17,113 nucleotides of DNA from JBNKDD01 sp050288085 (GCA_050288085.1 JBNKDD010000112.1:1-17113); one strand, 5' to 3'. Counted from the first letter of the stretch, positions 6,648 through 14,923 are shown. The notes: generated from the sequence alone by a model not told the origin. Translations and numbers: made by a program.

Positions 6648-8621
6648 ATGAGGCGTTCTTTAACCCGTTGGTTCAGTATATTGATTCTGCTGTTTATCGC
6701 AGCTTCTATTTTTGTTTTACCGGCTGAGGCCCAGAGCAAAACACTGATCTGGCATCGCTGGGATGCAGATATCCAGATCAACACAGACGGCACATTCACC
6801 GTCAAAGAGGTCTATGAGCTTGAGTTTATCGGTGGCCCGTTTACCTTTGGCTTCCGAAACATCCCCATCGAAAAATTCTCGGAGCTGGTCAACTTTAGTG
6901 TACGCGAGGGGGGTACTGAGTACGCGGAAGAGTACAGTGAATCACCCAACACTTATTATGTAACAAAGAACAGTGACGAGTATGTCGTCAACTTCTTCTA
7001 CCCCTCCACGACTAATGAAACCCGGGTGTTTACCGTTGAATACACGGTCATCGATGGGATTTTTATCAGCGATACCAAAGGAGATCGGATCACCTGGAAA
7101 GCAGTGGGGCCGGAGCACGTATTTGCAATTGGTTCTTCAACGGTGGTGGTTCACCTCCCTGGCAATGCAGTTGTTGACACTAGTTACGCCGAACCTGATA
7201 CGTTTGGCACCGATGGCACATATACCGTTGCTGACGATAATCGCTCGGTGACATTCCAGGCGAACAACATTCCGGTTAATCGGGAGTTTGAGGTTGGTGT
7301 GAGTTTTACGCACGGGGTTGTTCCGACTACCACACCCTCCTGGCAAGCTCAGTTTGAAAAGGAACTTGAATGGAAATCCCAGAAGCAGCTTTATAACCTC
7401 CTGATCGGTGGCGCTTCGATCCTGTTATTGATCGGTGGGCTGCTGGGAATTTACTTCTTGTGGCTGTTTGCCGGGAGAGACCCAAAAATTGGGGTGGTTC
7501 CAAGCTACCTGACTGAGCCACCATCTGATCTGCCACCCGGATTAGTTGGAACACTGGTCGATGAAAAAGCCGATCTCCAGGATATCATGGCGACGGTGGT
7601 TGACCTGGCCCGACGTGGGGCCATCGAAATGGAGGAGAAAGAGAAAAAGCTCTTTGGTCTGACAACCTCCACCGAGTTTACCTTCCGCCGGATACCCGAT
7701 TATGACGGCGAACTGAGAAGCTATGAAGAACTGCTCATCAAAGAAATGTTTGGTTCCCGCAAGGAAATCGACCTGGATGACCTGCGAGAGAAATTCTACT
7801 CCTCTATCCCCAAACTCCAGAGCGGATTATACAAAGAGGCCGTCTCAGAGGGCCTGTTCCCGAAAAGTCCCAAGGCTGTCCGAGGGCGTTATCTGGGCAT
7901 GGGCATTGCCGGGATCGTGCTGTCGATGGGAGTGGGCTTCTGTGTGTCAGGGGCATTTATCAACCGTATCGAAGCACTCATCTGCCCCTTCATTTCGATG
8001 GGTATTGTCTCGGTGGTACTGCTTGTGATTGGCCGGGTCATGCCCGCTAAATCACAGAAAGGCGCTGAAGAAGCAGCCAAATGGAAGGCTTTTAAGACCT
8101 ATCTAAAAAGCGCCGAACGGTATAACGACCTGGAAGAAGTAACCGACCAGTTTGATCGCTATCTCCCCTATGCGATTGCCTTTGGATTGGAGCGAACATG
8201 GGTTAATAAATTCTCTAAGGTCAAAGGGACTCCGATGCCGGGCTGGTATATCCCGGTTGGCATGCCACGTTATGGGGTTGGCGGTATGCCTCACATGTCG
8301 TCAGGCGGCATGGAAGGCGGTAGCGCTATTCCGCGATCAGGCGGCCTGGGTGGTAGTGGCCGGGACTTGCGGGCCGATCAGGTGCGGCCTGCGCCGTCGT
8401 TGGATGGCATGAGTGACAGCATGTTTGGTGGCCTGGGCAGTATGTCAAGCGGCCTGTTTTCCATGTTGAACTCAGCATCCAGGGCCATGACCAGTGTACC
8501 GCATTCGTCTGGTTCAGGATCAAGCGGTGGCTTTGGCGGCTTTAGCGGCGGCGGTGGATTCAGTGGTGGTGGCGGTTTCAGCGGCGGCGGTGGCGGCGGC
8601 GGCGGAGCCGGGTTTGGTTAA
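6648..8621 (+). CDS. DUF2207 family membrane protein with Gly-rich C-terminus
   Basis: The 657-residue protein has the full DUF2207 layout: signal peptide (about 1-28), outer beta-rich domain (30-245), first membrane helix (about 250-272) ending in the WLFAGRDP segment, and a cytosolic alpha/beta part (about 290-410) with a winged-helix look (LQDIMATVVDLARRGAIEM). A membrane hairpin follows (about 417-468), then a second cytosolic part with the YLPYAIAFGLERTW motif, and a Ser/Gly-rich tail from about 622 that is almost pure Gly-Ser-Phe at the end. A tail like this is typical of DUF2207 and TPM-domain envelope proteins. The start ATG has AAGGAAG upstream. The biochemical role is unknown; DUF2207 proteins often lie beside SPFH or stress genes, as here. 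Confidence 0.92.
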   Translation: MRRSLTRWFSILILLFIAASIFVLPAEAQSKTLIWHRWDADIQINTDGTFTVKEVYELEFIGGPFTFGFRNIPIEKFSELVNFSVREGGTEYAEEYSESPNTYYVTKNSDEYVVNFFYPSTTNETRVFTVEYTVIDGIFISDTKGDRITWKAVGPEHVFAIGSSTVVVHLPGNAVVDTSYAEPDTFGTDGTYTVADDNRSVTFQANNIPVNREFEVGVSFTHGVVPTTTPSWQAQFEKELEWKSQKQLYNLLIGGASILLLIGGLLGIYFLWLFAGRDPKIGVVPSYLTEPPSDLPPGLVGTLVDEKADLQDIMATVVDLARRGAIEMEEKEKKLFGLTTSTEFTFRRIPDYDGELRSYEELLIKEMFGSRKEIDLDDLREKFYSSIPKLQSGLYKEAVSEGLFPKSPKAVRGRYLGMGIAGIVLSMGVGFCVSGAFINRIEALICPFISMGIVSVVLLVIGRVMPAKSQKGAEEAAKWKAFKTYLKSAERYNDLEEVTDQFDRYLPYAIAFGLERTWVNKFSKVKGTPMPGWYIPVGMPRYGVGGMPHMSSGGMEGGSAIPRSGGLGGSGRDLRADQVRPAPSLDGMSDSMFGGLGSMSSGLFSMLNSASRAMTSVPHSSGSGSSGGFGGFSGGGGFSGGGGFSGGGGGGGGAGFG

Positions 8622-8663
8622 ACAATCAAGCAATCAGCCATCGAGCAGACAGGTAGGTAATCT

Positions 8664-9182
8664 ATGACACGTACAGTTGGTATCATCTTAATTGCGGTAT
8701 CGGTGGGCATTTGTCTGCTAAGTGCAGCTCTACTGGGATCAGGGTTGGCTAGCGGCAGCCTTCAAACCAGCGGCGCGATACTGGGCTTTGGTCTGGTATT
8801 CCTGTTCCTGGTTGCTCCACTGGCCGGTGGAGGAATCTTTTCCCTGGTTAAGGGAAAGAAGGAGCAAGCTGAGCAAACCAGCGCCGATGCCCAGCGTAAA
8901 ATATTGGATATGGTCAAATCGAAGGGAGAGGTTGATATTTCTGAACTGATCATTGAGTTGAATTCCGATCTCGATACGGTTCAGGACATGATACATAAAT
9001 TGGTAGGTATGGGCGTGTTTAGTGGGTATATCAATTGGGATACAGGTGTACTTTATTCCTCAGAAGCCTCAGCATTGCATGACCTTCAGCAGTGCAAACA
9101 CTGCGGCGGCACGGTGCAGTTTGCAGGCAAGGGTGTGTTACGGTGCCCACATTGTGGCACAGAGTATTTCCTGGCTACGTAG
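8664..9182 (+). CDS. Two-helix membrane protein with winged-helix-like and zinc-ribbon domains
   Basis: The 172-residue protein has two membrane helices (about 5-26 and 36-62). A cytosolic segment at 70-135 is a good candidate winged helix (AQRKILDMVKSKGEVDISEL...VQDMIHKLVGMGVFSGYINWD). A C-terminal zinc ribbon has two CxxC knuckles (Cys144/Cys147 and Cys161/Cys164, 13 residues apart). This gives a membrane-tethered module that could bind protein or nucleic acid. The start ATG has AGGTAGGT upstream. It lies 42 bp after the DUF2207 gene and 22 bp before the next. Small zinc-ribbon membrane proteins also accompany SPFH and PspA proteins in bacterial envelope-stress operons (for example the Bacillus ydj operon); the parallel is by composition, not proven homology. 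Confidence 0.85.
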   Translation: MTRTVGIILIAVSVGICLLSAALLGSGLASGSLQTSGAILGFGLVFLFLVAPLAGGGIFSLVKGKKEQAEQTSADAQRKILDMVKSKGEVDISELIIELNSDLDTVQDMIHKLVGMGVFSGYINWDTGVLYSSEASALHDLQQCKHCGGTVQFAGKGVLRCPHCGTEYFLAT

Positions 9183-9204
9183 TAATGAGCAAAAGGGGAT
9201 TATG

Positions 9205-9747
9205 ATGACCGACTTTTATCAAAAAATCACAGATATGCAGGGTACAGTCGAAGACCTGGTTCGCAAAGTGCCTGGGTTCAAAGGGTACTTCGAGATGCAG
9301 GATCGCCGGGCAGCAGACCGGCTGCTGCGTGAGCACCTGGTTACCGTATTTGAGCAGGAATTGAACGAGTTTGTAAGGCTTCAGAAGGAACTGCTGGATA
9401 TTCCCGGTGGTATCAGCTTGATGGAGCGTGTTCAGAGCATCCAAACCAAGATGCAAACCTTCATTGACCGGATCAGGACGGCGGCAGAAGGGTATTCAGG
9501 CGTACTTGACGCGGCCAAGATCGATCAGGCTGCGCTTGATCGGGTATATGCATTTGATAATACGCTGCTGGTTTACCAACAGCAGTTTTCAACCGGCTTA
9601 GAAGCGTTAAATAACGCAATAACCGGCGAGCAAGAGGGCGCAGAAATCAAGAATGTCCTGCGGCAGCTTGATGATATTGTGACTGAAGCCAACAATACGT
9701 TTAAGGTGCGGACCGAGGCAATGCGCGGTCTTCAAGAATCGGTCTGA
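9205..9747 (+). CDS. Coiled-coil hypothetical protein
   Basis: This is an almost entirely helical 180-residue cytosolic protein with heptad-like patterning, no membrane helix and no cysteine. An N-terminal motif VPGFKGYFEMQDRRAADRLLR (about 21-41) precedes two long helices (about 40-100 and 105-178). I do not recognise a named family. It is not evidently PspA: it is shorter and lacks a clear amphipathic first helix. Its place before the SPFH gene is one where a PspA-like protein sits in other systems. The reading frame extends upstream, but the ribosome site GGGG (9195-9198) fits an ATG at 9205 (or 9202). It lies 22 bp after the zinc-ribbon gene and 29 bp before the SPFH gene. Confidence 0.82.
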   Translation: MTDFYQKITDMQGTVEDLVRKVPGFKGYFEMQDRRAADRLLREHLVTVFEQELNEFVRLQKELLDIPGGISLMERVQSIQTKMQTFIDRIRTAAEGYSGVLDAAKIDQAALDRVYAFDNTLLVYQQQFSTGLEALNNAITGEQEGAEIKNVLRQLDDIVTEANNTFKVRTEAMRGLQESV

Positions 9748-9776
9748 GTGTAAAAGGAATATAGGAGAGAAAAACC

Positions 9777-10796
9777 ATGGCAAAGAGATTCCTGGATTTA
9801 ATTGAACACCCGAACGTTCGTAAGGATGAAATGGCCTACCGGGAGCCACAGGGTGGCAGCGGCGATTTTCGGATCGGGTCACAGGTCATCGTTCGAGAGA
9901 ATCAGGCAGCCGTCTTTGTGCGGGACGGTAAAGCGCTTGATGTATTAGGCCCTGGTCAGCACACTATCACGACGGCGAATATCCCGATGGTAGTGGATTT
10001 GATCGGCAAGGCTTTTGGTGGGGAAACCCCCTTCAAGGCCGAAGTGTATTTCATGAACCTGGCGGATTTCCCCCAGGAAGGTTGGGGAACTTCACAGCCG
10101 CTGGCATTGGAAACCCCTGGAAAAGGTCTGGGCTGGCTGCTTCTCCAGGGTCATGGCGTTATGGATGTTAGTATCAGCGATCCCCAACGGTTTGCCACGC
10201 AATATGCTATCGGGAAACCCATCGTTCGGATGAGCGACATCAAAGAGCGCTTGCTGACTATGGTACTGGGTGAGCTGCAAGACATTATCGCAACCCATGC
10301 ACCGGGTGACCTGATGGGGCTCAACCGCCTGATCAGCGAAATAGAAGCGGCAGCCCTGGCTCAGCTAAAGGACAAGTTTGAGCAGGTCGGTCTGACACTT
10401 AAAGCCTTCGAGATGAAACCGCTTTCGGCTTCTAAGACGACGGCTGAAGATCTGCGCAATATGGGCTTGCTCGATCTGGCGACCTACCAGGGCCTTCAGG
10501 CCGCAGACGCTATGCGCGATGCGGCTCAAAATCCTGGCGGGGTTGCAGGAACCGGCGTTGGAATCGGGGCTGGACTTGGTCTTGGTCAGATGATGGCTGG
10601 TGCAATGCAAGCCGGTCAACAACAACAGCAACAAGCCCAGCAGCAGAACAATGTACCTGCTACGCCTAAAACCAAGGATGAGATCGAGGCATTCCTGGAC
10701 AATCTCGACATGCGCCTGGCAAGTGGCGAGATCAGCGAGGCTACCTATGAGCGTCTTTCATCCAAGTGGCAGAAAAAGCTCGATGAGATGAGCTAG
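9777..10796 (+). CDS. SPFH (band 7/flotillin-like) protein with SHOCT-like tail, YdjI type
   Basis: In this 339-residue protein the SPFH domain spans about 25-240, starting with the SQVIVRENQAAVFVRDGKALDVLGPGQHT segment that opens 'virion core protein'-type SPFH proteins. A Gly-rich, Met-containing segment (about 258-280) and a Gln-rich linker (about 281-292) follow. The C-terminal 40 residues (DEIEAFLDNLDMRLASGEISEATYERL) fit a SHOCT domain. It has no membrane helix, so it is probably recruited by the membrane proteins encoded upstream, as reported for Bacillus subtilis YdjI with YdjG/YdjH. SPFH proteins form membrane-organising oligomers. The start ATG has AGGAG 9 bases upstream. It is the last gene of the five-gene operon, and a hairpin terminator follows. 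Confidence 0.9.
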   Translation: MAKRFLDLIEHPNVRKDEMAYREPQGGSGDFRIGSQVIVRENQAAVFVRDGKALDVLGPGQHTITTANIPMVVDLIGKAFGGETPFKAEVYFMNLADFPQEGWGTSQPLALETPGKGLGWLLLQGHGVMDVSISDPQRFATQYAIGKPIVRMSDIKERLLTMVLGELQDIIATHAPGDLMGLNRLISEIEAAALAQLKDKFEQVGLTLKAFEMKPLSASKTTAEDLRNMGLLDLATYQGLQAADAMRDAAQNPGGVAGTGVGIGAGLGLGQMMAGAMQAGQQQQQQAQQQNNVPATPKTKDEIEAFLDNLDMRLASGEISEATYERLSSKWQKKLDEMS

Positions 10797-10821
10797 CACA
10801 CAGTCATACCCACAATTACAG

Positions 10822-10850
10822 GAGGCTTGCAATGCAAGCCTCATTTGCTT
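10822..10850 (+). terminator. Probable intrinsic terminator after the SPFH operon
   Basis: GAGGCTTGC (10822-10830) pairs exactly with GCAAGCCTC (10834-10842) around a short AAT loop. A modest T-rich run (ATTTGCTTTAT) follows rather than a clean U tract, so termination may be partial. The response regulator begins 91 bases after the stem. Confidence 0.65.
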
Positions 10851-10932
10851 TATACAGGTAATAATGATAAAAATGGTCATAGAACTATTAAGAATTGATT
10901 AGTTCCCTTTTTATCTATATGGGAGCGAATAC

Positions 10933-11304
10933 GTGGCAGATCTGCTAATAGTGGACGATGAGGTAGCTCTTGTAGAAGCCATGGAGATGCTTCTGACCGA
11001 TATAGGGCATCAGGTGCAGGCGGTTAATTCTGCAAGAGAAGCCCTAGATAGGCTTGAAGAGTCGGCAGATATTCCTGATCTGATCCTGGCGGATGTACTC
11101 ATGCCGAAAATGAACGGCTTCGAGTTTATCAGAGCTGTGCGAGAAAACCCCAGATTACAGCATATCCCCGTCTTGTTTGTCAGCGCCAGTACGACTATGG
11201 AGATGGAAATACGGATGGGAGAGCTGGGAAGAGCCGGTTTCTTACGCAAGCCATTTGAGATAGAGAAGTTGTTTGAGGCTATTGATTCGATACTTCAGGA
11301 ATAG
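10933..11304 (+). CDS. Stand-alone response regulator receiver protein
   Basis: The 123-residue single receiver (REC) domain has the acidic pair Asp8-Asp9, phospho-acceptor Asp54 (LADVLMP), switch Ser84 and conserved Lys106-Pro107 (LRKPF). It has no DNA-binding or enzymatic output domain. Such proteins are phosphorylated on the Asp by a histidine kinase and act through protein contacts; no histidine kinase is encoded in the window. The start is GTG at 10933 with GGGAG 7 bases upstream. It lies 136 bp after the SPFH stop, across a probable terminator. Its last 26 bp overlap the 3' end of the convergent glycosyltransferase gene. Read-through from the SPFH operon is possible but not shown. Confidence 0.93.
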   Translation: MADLLIVDDEVALVEAMEMLLTDIGHQVQAVNSAREALDRLEESADIPDLILADVLMPKMNGFEFIRAVRENPRLQHIPVLFVSASTTMEMEIRMGELGRAGFLRKPFEIEKLFEAIDSILQE

Positions 11305-13192
11305 TTACGGTCAATAAGATCGCCCCATCAGGCTCTCCCTGCGGAATTATATCTTTGATCGGAAAGCGTTCATTGGTAACAGGGTCGTAGAACCCAACGG
11401 TGATCGTGTAATCGCCGGGTGGTGCATGCAGTGGAATGTCGAGGGTGTATATGTCTCTGAACAGCCGTCCCTTTTCCCAGGTTTGCGTAGAGATTCGTCC
11501 ATTCTGGGGCGGTTGATCGGCTTGCGCCCAGAGTGGGGAGCCGTCAGCATTAAGTGGCCCCAACAGGTGAACGAACACCGTCAGGTCCCGGTCGATCTGG
11601 TTAACCGGTTCCCAGAATAATTCAATAGTGGCGGTTGCCCCTGGCTGCCATATTGGATTAGTTAGCCGGTAGCCTTTTAGCTCTGTCAGATTGTCAAATG
11701 AGATGCTGGCAGGGTTTGTTATTTGCCCCTCTTTTACTTCCCACGAGCTGTATTGAATTAAGTGTGTCGAGCCAATCCATTGGTCAGTTATGTGTTGAGT
11801 TTCATGGTTAAGCCAGGTTGCAACTATCTGTTGGCCGTCCCATGCAGCACTTGGAACAGGGAAGAACCAGAGATAGTTGTACTGGCTAGAAAGTTGAGAT
11901 AACTGTTCTCCGACGGCTACCTGGGATGCGTTTTCTCGGTCGGGTAAGATGGTGTGCTCGGTCTCTCCCTGGTAATAGTAATCAAAGGCTGGGTCGGGGA
12001 AGTTGCGGATAATGAGGTCATCAGGGCCGGTTTGTGCATATAATGTTTCGACAATGGTGTGCCAGTCGGGCGATTTGGCATATTGGAAGCGGTAATTCCA
12101 CACCCCTATTAAGCTAAGCACAAAGAAGCCAGAGACAATAAATGAGCCTAAATACTTCAGTTTTGTCGTAATTTGTTCGGCTATAATGACGGCTATCAGA
12201 ATAATTAACGGCACAGAGCTTGCACCTACATAACGAGGGCGAAAATAGCCATTCCCTGTAGCCAGTGACAGAATCGCAAGGCAGGTCATCGGGATGAACG
12301 CGAGTAGAAGCAGAAACAGTGTTCGGTGTCTGGGTAGTCTTCTCCAGGCAATGATCGATCCGGTGATGACCAGCAAAATCGAAATGATAGAGGCCGGACT
12401 GATGCTTTGGTGGAATGGTTGGACGAGGGTGTATTGCAGCCACTGAGGGAGCGCGATACCCAAGATCAGTTCGTGAATCGCTGCGGGAATATCAGGTAGA
12501 CCGGCAGTAGGTTGGTAACCGCTGTTTCTCAATGCAGGGCGGAGAAACCAGGCAGCCAGGAGTAAGCCTATTGCCAGTTGACTGCCAAGCCAGGGGATCA
12601 TTGAGCGAAGTTTGCCTTTGTTCTTGAAGAGCACGTATAGATTATGGGCGAGCAGTACAAAACCTTCCAGGTAGAAGGTGTAAATGCTGATCGCAGCCGT
12701 CAGTACGTAGAGCAGCCAGAGCGTCCACTTTTGAGCTTTATCGGTGATGACTAGCACCAGCCAAGAGGCCACAGCACTACCGGACATCCATAAGGCATAG
12801 TTGCGAACATCCTGGGCATGCCAGAGCTGGAATGGATTGACGGCGCACAGAAGGGCAGCTATGACGGCTGCTTTTTTGTCCGCAACTCGGCGGCTGATGC
12901 CGTAGGCAGCAGCAATAGTGATAGTGCTGGCAAGTACAGATAGCATCCGGCTGGCAAATTCCGTGTCACCTACCAATCTGACCCACCCATAAAGTGACAG
13001 CAGCGCAATAGGGGGTTGCGGATCAATAAGCGCAATGTGGTTGAATAAATAATCCAGGGAAGCATGGGTCCAGTTAACGATGCTAAAAGCCTCGTCGCCA
13101 TTAAAGGCATGGCCGTCCAACTGATAGATTCTCAGGGCGAATCCAAGCAGCAATATAAGTATGATTGCGAGCCGGTGTTTCCTGGCCGTCAT
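11279..13192 (-). CDS. GT39/PMT-type membrane glycosyltransferase
   Basis: The 637-residue GT-C-fold glycosyltransferase would transfer a sugar from a polyprenyl-phosphate donor at the outer face of the membrane. The first helix (about 8-24) is followed by the catalytic acidic loop GDEAF (Asp33-Glu34), then about ten further helices to about 365, and the AQDVRNYAL motif (126-134), typical of the ArnT/PMT_2 group. After the membrane part comes a soluble region; the last 140 residues (about 499-635) form a beta-rich domain (ELFWEPVNQIDRDLTVFVHLLG...PPGDYTITVGFYDP) of a type often seen at the end of Chloroflexota GT39 proteins. ATG 13192 overlaps the stop of the upstream gene by 4 bp. Acceptor and sugar are unknown. 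Confidence 0.9.
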   Translation of the reverse strand: MTARKHRLAIILILLLGFALRIYQLDGHAFNGDEAFSIVNWTHASLDYLFNHIALIDPQPPIALLSLYGWVRLVGDTEFASRMLSVLASTITIAAAYGISRRVADKKAAVIAALLCAVNPFQLWHAQDVRNYALWMSGSAVASWLVLVITDKAQKWTLWLLYVLTAAISIYTFYLEGFVLLAHNLYVLFKNKGKLRSMIPWLGSQLAIGLLLAAWFLRPALRNSGYQPTAGLPDIPAAIHELILGIALPQWLQYTLVQPFHQSISPASIISILLVITGSIIAWRRLPRHRTLFLLLLAFIPMTCLAILSLATGNGYFRPRYVGASSVPLIILIAVIIAEQITTKLKYLGSFIVSGFFVLSLIGVWNYRFQYAKSPDWHTIVETLYAQTGPDDLIIRNFPDPAFDYYYQGETEHTILPDRENASQVAVGEQLSQLSSQYNYLWFFPVPSAAWDGQQIVATWLNHETQHITDQWIGSTHLIQYSSWEVKEGQITNPASISFDNLTELKGYRLTNPIWQPGATATIELFWEPVNQIDRDLTVFVHLLGPLNADGSPLWAQADQPPQNGRISTQTWEKGRLFRDIYTLDIPLHAPPGDYTITVGFYDPVTNERFPIKDIIPQGEPDGAILLTVTIPEVSNQ

Positions 13193-13890
13193 TCGGAAAT
13201 ATTTAACACTTCTTCGAGCTGGTCAATCTGCTCAGGTGTCAGAGTTGGATATGACTGCTCGCGAATGTAAGCCTTAAGAGATGGTGTTCGCTTATCCGAG
13301 TAGGTGATCGGTATAGGCGGGGCATTGATGACCTCGAACTCTGCTTTGGGATTAGTAAGGACGATTACGGGGTGAACGGATATGCCATGATCGGGTAGGT
13401 TTTTATCCAGCCAATCTTGTGCGCGTTGAGCCTCTCCCAGTGCCTGGCGAATCGGAAGATTGAGAGTGTCCTGGCTAAATGATTTGATCAGCCGTCCAAA
13501 GAATGGCGTTCTGGATTTAATGGTCTCTCCATCAACACTGACAGACACATTCACCGGCTGGGTGGATAGGATGAATACGCCGAAGTCGGAGATCAAGAGA
13601 TGATTGGCAGGCTTGTAATACTGGTAAAGTCTGGCTTTCTTTCCAAAACCCTTAAGTCCGGCAGGGATGGCTTCATGTGGGGGTGGTTCTTGAACCCAGC
13701 GTTTCACCATGTGAGTACCGAGTATCGCAAAGATTAACCCAATGGATAGGGACGGTAGATAGGCAATACTTCCGGGACGTGTAAATGAGAGGAAGGTCGA
13801 TGTAGCCAGCATAGCCAGGCCAGAAAAGTTTAGAGATGTAGCGACTATTGACATCCATTTGATGCGGCGATCATTTGAGTAGATTTTCAT
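13189..13890 (-). CDS. Two-helix membrane protein with degenerate NERD-like domain
   Basis: The 233-residue protein has two N-terminal membrane helices (about 12-35 and 43-62) and a cytosolic domain that resembles NERD (nuclease-related) domains: HLLISDFGVFILST (97-110), a conserved-looking Gln/Ala helix (PIRQALGEAQRAQDWL, 136-151), and VHPVIVLTNPKAEFEV (162-177). In true NERD proteins the strand after 'GVF' carries Glu-x-Lys; here it reads ILSTQ, so the nuclease residues seem lost. The assignment is moderate. It ends with ATGA overlap into the glycosyltransferase start, so the two are coupled. It begins 40 bp after the recombinase stop with only a weak ribosome site. Confidence 0.65.
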   Translation of the reverse strand: MKIYSNDRRIKWMSIVATSLNFSGLAMLATSTFLSFTRPGSIAYLPSLSIGLIFAILGTHMVKRWVQEPPPHEAIPAGLKGFGKKARLYQYYKPANHLLISDFGVFILSTQPVNVSVSVDGETIKSRTPFFGRLIKSFSQDTLNLPIRQALGEAQRAQDWLDKNLPDHGISVHPVIVLTNPKAEFEVINAPPIPITYSDKRTPSLKAYIREQSYPTLTPEQIDQLEEVLNISE

Positions 13891-13930
13891 GGTGTTGGAT
13901 TGTACTGTAGAAGTTGATTTTTAAACACAG

Positions 13931-14923
13931 CTAATCATCGCCGTCTTGACGGCTCTCAATGAAATTCAAGTAACGTTTGGTCGTCGCGGGATCAACATGG
14001 CGAGACAGGCTCCGTGCAGTGTCAAGGTTACCGGTTTGTGACAACATGGTATAGACAAAATAATGGCGGAAAGTATGAGGTGTTATGCGCTGCCCATTAG
14101 CCTCAAGAGATTGGAGTGCATCTGAATCGAGTGCATAGGTAGTCCAATCTTCGACGATGTTTGCGCCGGTCCAGCGTGAAATCGGCAAAACCTTATTACC
14201 GACTCGTTTATCGTGACGCGAAAAGAGCGGTAGAAATTCTGGGCTTTGTGGTTGTTCTTCATCAAGGCTTCTTCTTTCTGACAGATAACTCGCCAGAAAA
14301 CGATGTGTTGTATTGGAAAGTTCAATAGGAAGTACGGGATTCAGCATAATCCGTGCACGTGGCAGGGATATATGATGACGGCGGAGATTGCAGATTTCTG
14401 AAATACGCAGACCGGTTTCTGCTAACAGAGGCAGGAAAGCCTTATCACGGAGAAGGCGGAGACGCTCCCGTTGGGTTGTGTCATTCTTGGGGGGGAGTGG
14501 GGTGCGCTTAACACATTGCAATACCTGTTCAATTGCCTGGAAAGGGATGTCTGGTGCCTCATGTTTTTTCTGGCGTCGATTTTGGGTGAAGTAAGTCGAG
14601 AGGTCGTCAAGTTCTAACTCCGCCCACTCGCGGCGAACCGCCTCCTGGTAAAAGTGAAGGATGGCGCGGGAATATAGATGTTCGGTTTCAATTGATCGGG
14701 TGTCTTGAAGATGTGTCAGGAATTCGCAGGCCCAACTTGTTGATAGATCGCCAGGAGGAACGATGGAGAGGCGGACATCTAATTCGTCCTGTGCAAATTG
14801 ACGGAATAAGTGCAATGCCTGGCTGTAGGCTGTGCTGGTTTGAGGAGAATAGGAACGCCCCAACCAGGTCAGGTAATCTTCAATGGCCTCAGCCAACGTA
14901 TCCGGCGATTTATGTAGATTCAT
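13931..14923 (-). CDS. Tyrosine recombinase / phage-type integrase
   Basis: The 330-residue protein has a SAM-like core-binding domain (about 8-105) and a catalytic domain (about 120-325). Visible catalytic residues are Arg173 (TGLRISEI), His283-x-x-Arg286 (TPHTFRHYF), His309 (LSRHV) and the nucleophile Tyr318 (TTKRYLN). The beta-hairpin Lys usually seen after the first Arg (GKGxKxR) is not evident; the segment reads RIMLNPVLPIEL. Such enzymes cut and join DNA at short sites made of two inverted arms around a 6-8 bp spacer, and candidate sites of this kind lie just upstream. It resembles XerC/D and integrases of integrative elements more than integron integrases. ATG 14923 has a weak ribosome site. 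It is first in a minus-strand run with the NERD-like and GT39 genes. Confidence 0.92.
   Translation of the reverse strand: MNLHKSPDTLAEAIEDYLTWLGRSYSPQTSTAYSQALHLFRQFAQDELDVRLSIVPPGDLSTSWACEFLTHLQDTRSIETEHLYSRAILHFYQEAVRREWAELELDDLSTYFTQNRRQKKHEAPDIPFQAIEQVLQCVKRTPLPPKNDTTQRERLRLLRDKAFLPLLAETGLRISEICNLRRHHISLPRARIMLNPVLPIELSNTTHRFLASYLSERRSLDEEQPQSPEFLPLFSRHDKRVGNKVLPISRWTGANIVEDWTTYALDSDALQSLEANGQRITPHTFRHYFVYTMLSQTGNLDTARSLSRHVDPATTKRYLNFIESRQDGDD

Noticed and set aside
8514..8618. GGN-rich microsatellite
   Set aside because: It is simply the Gly/Ser-rich tail of the DUF2207 protein in frame, common in this family.
9022..9204. Upstream extension of the coiled-coil gene
   Set aside because: The extra stretch overlaps the zinc-ribbon gene in another frame and has no ribosome site, whereas GGGG at 9195-9198 supports the start at 9202/9205.
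10617..10650. CAA/CAG repeat as a regulatory element
   Set aside because: It encodes the Gln-rich linker of the SPFH protein and stays in frame.
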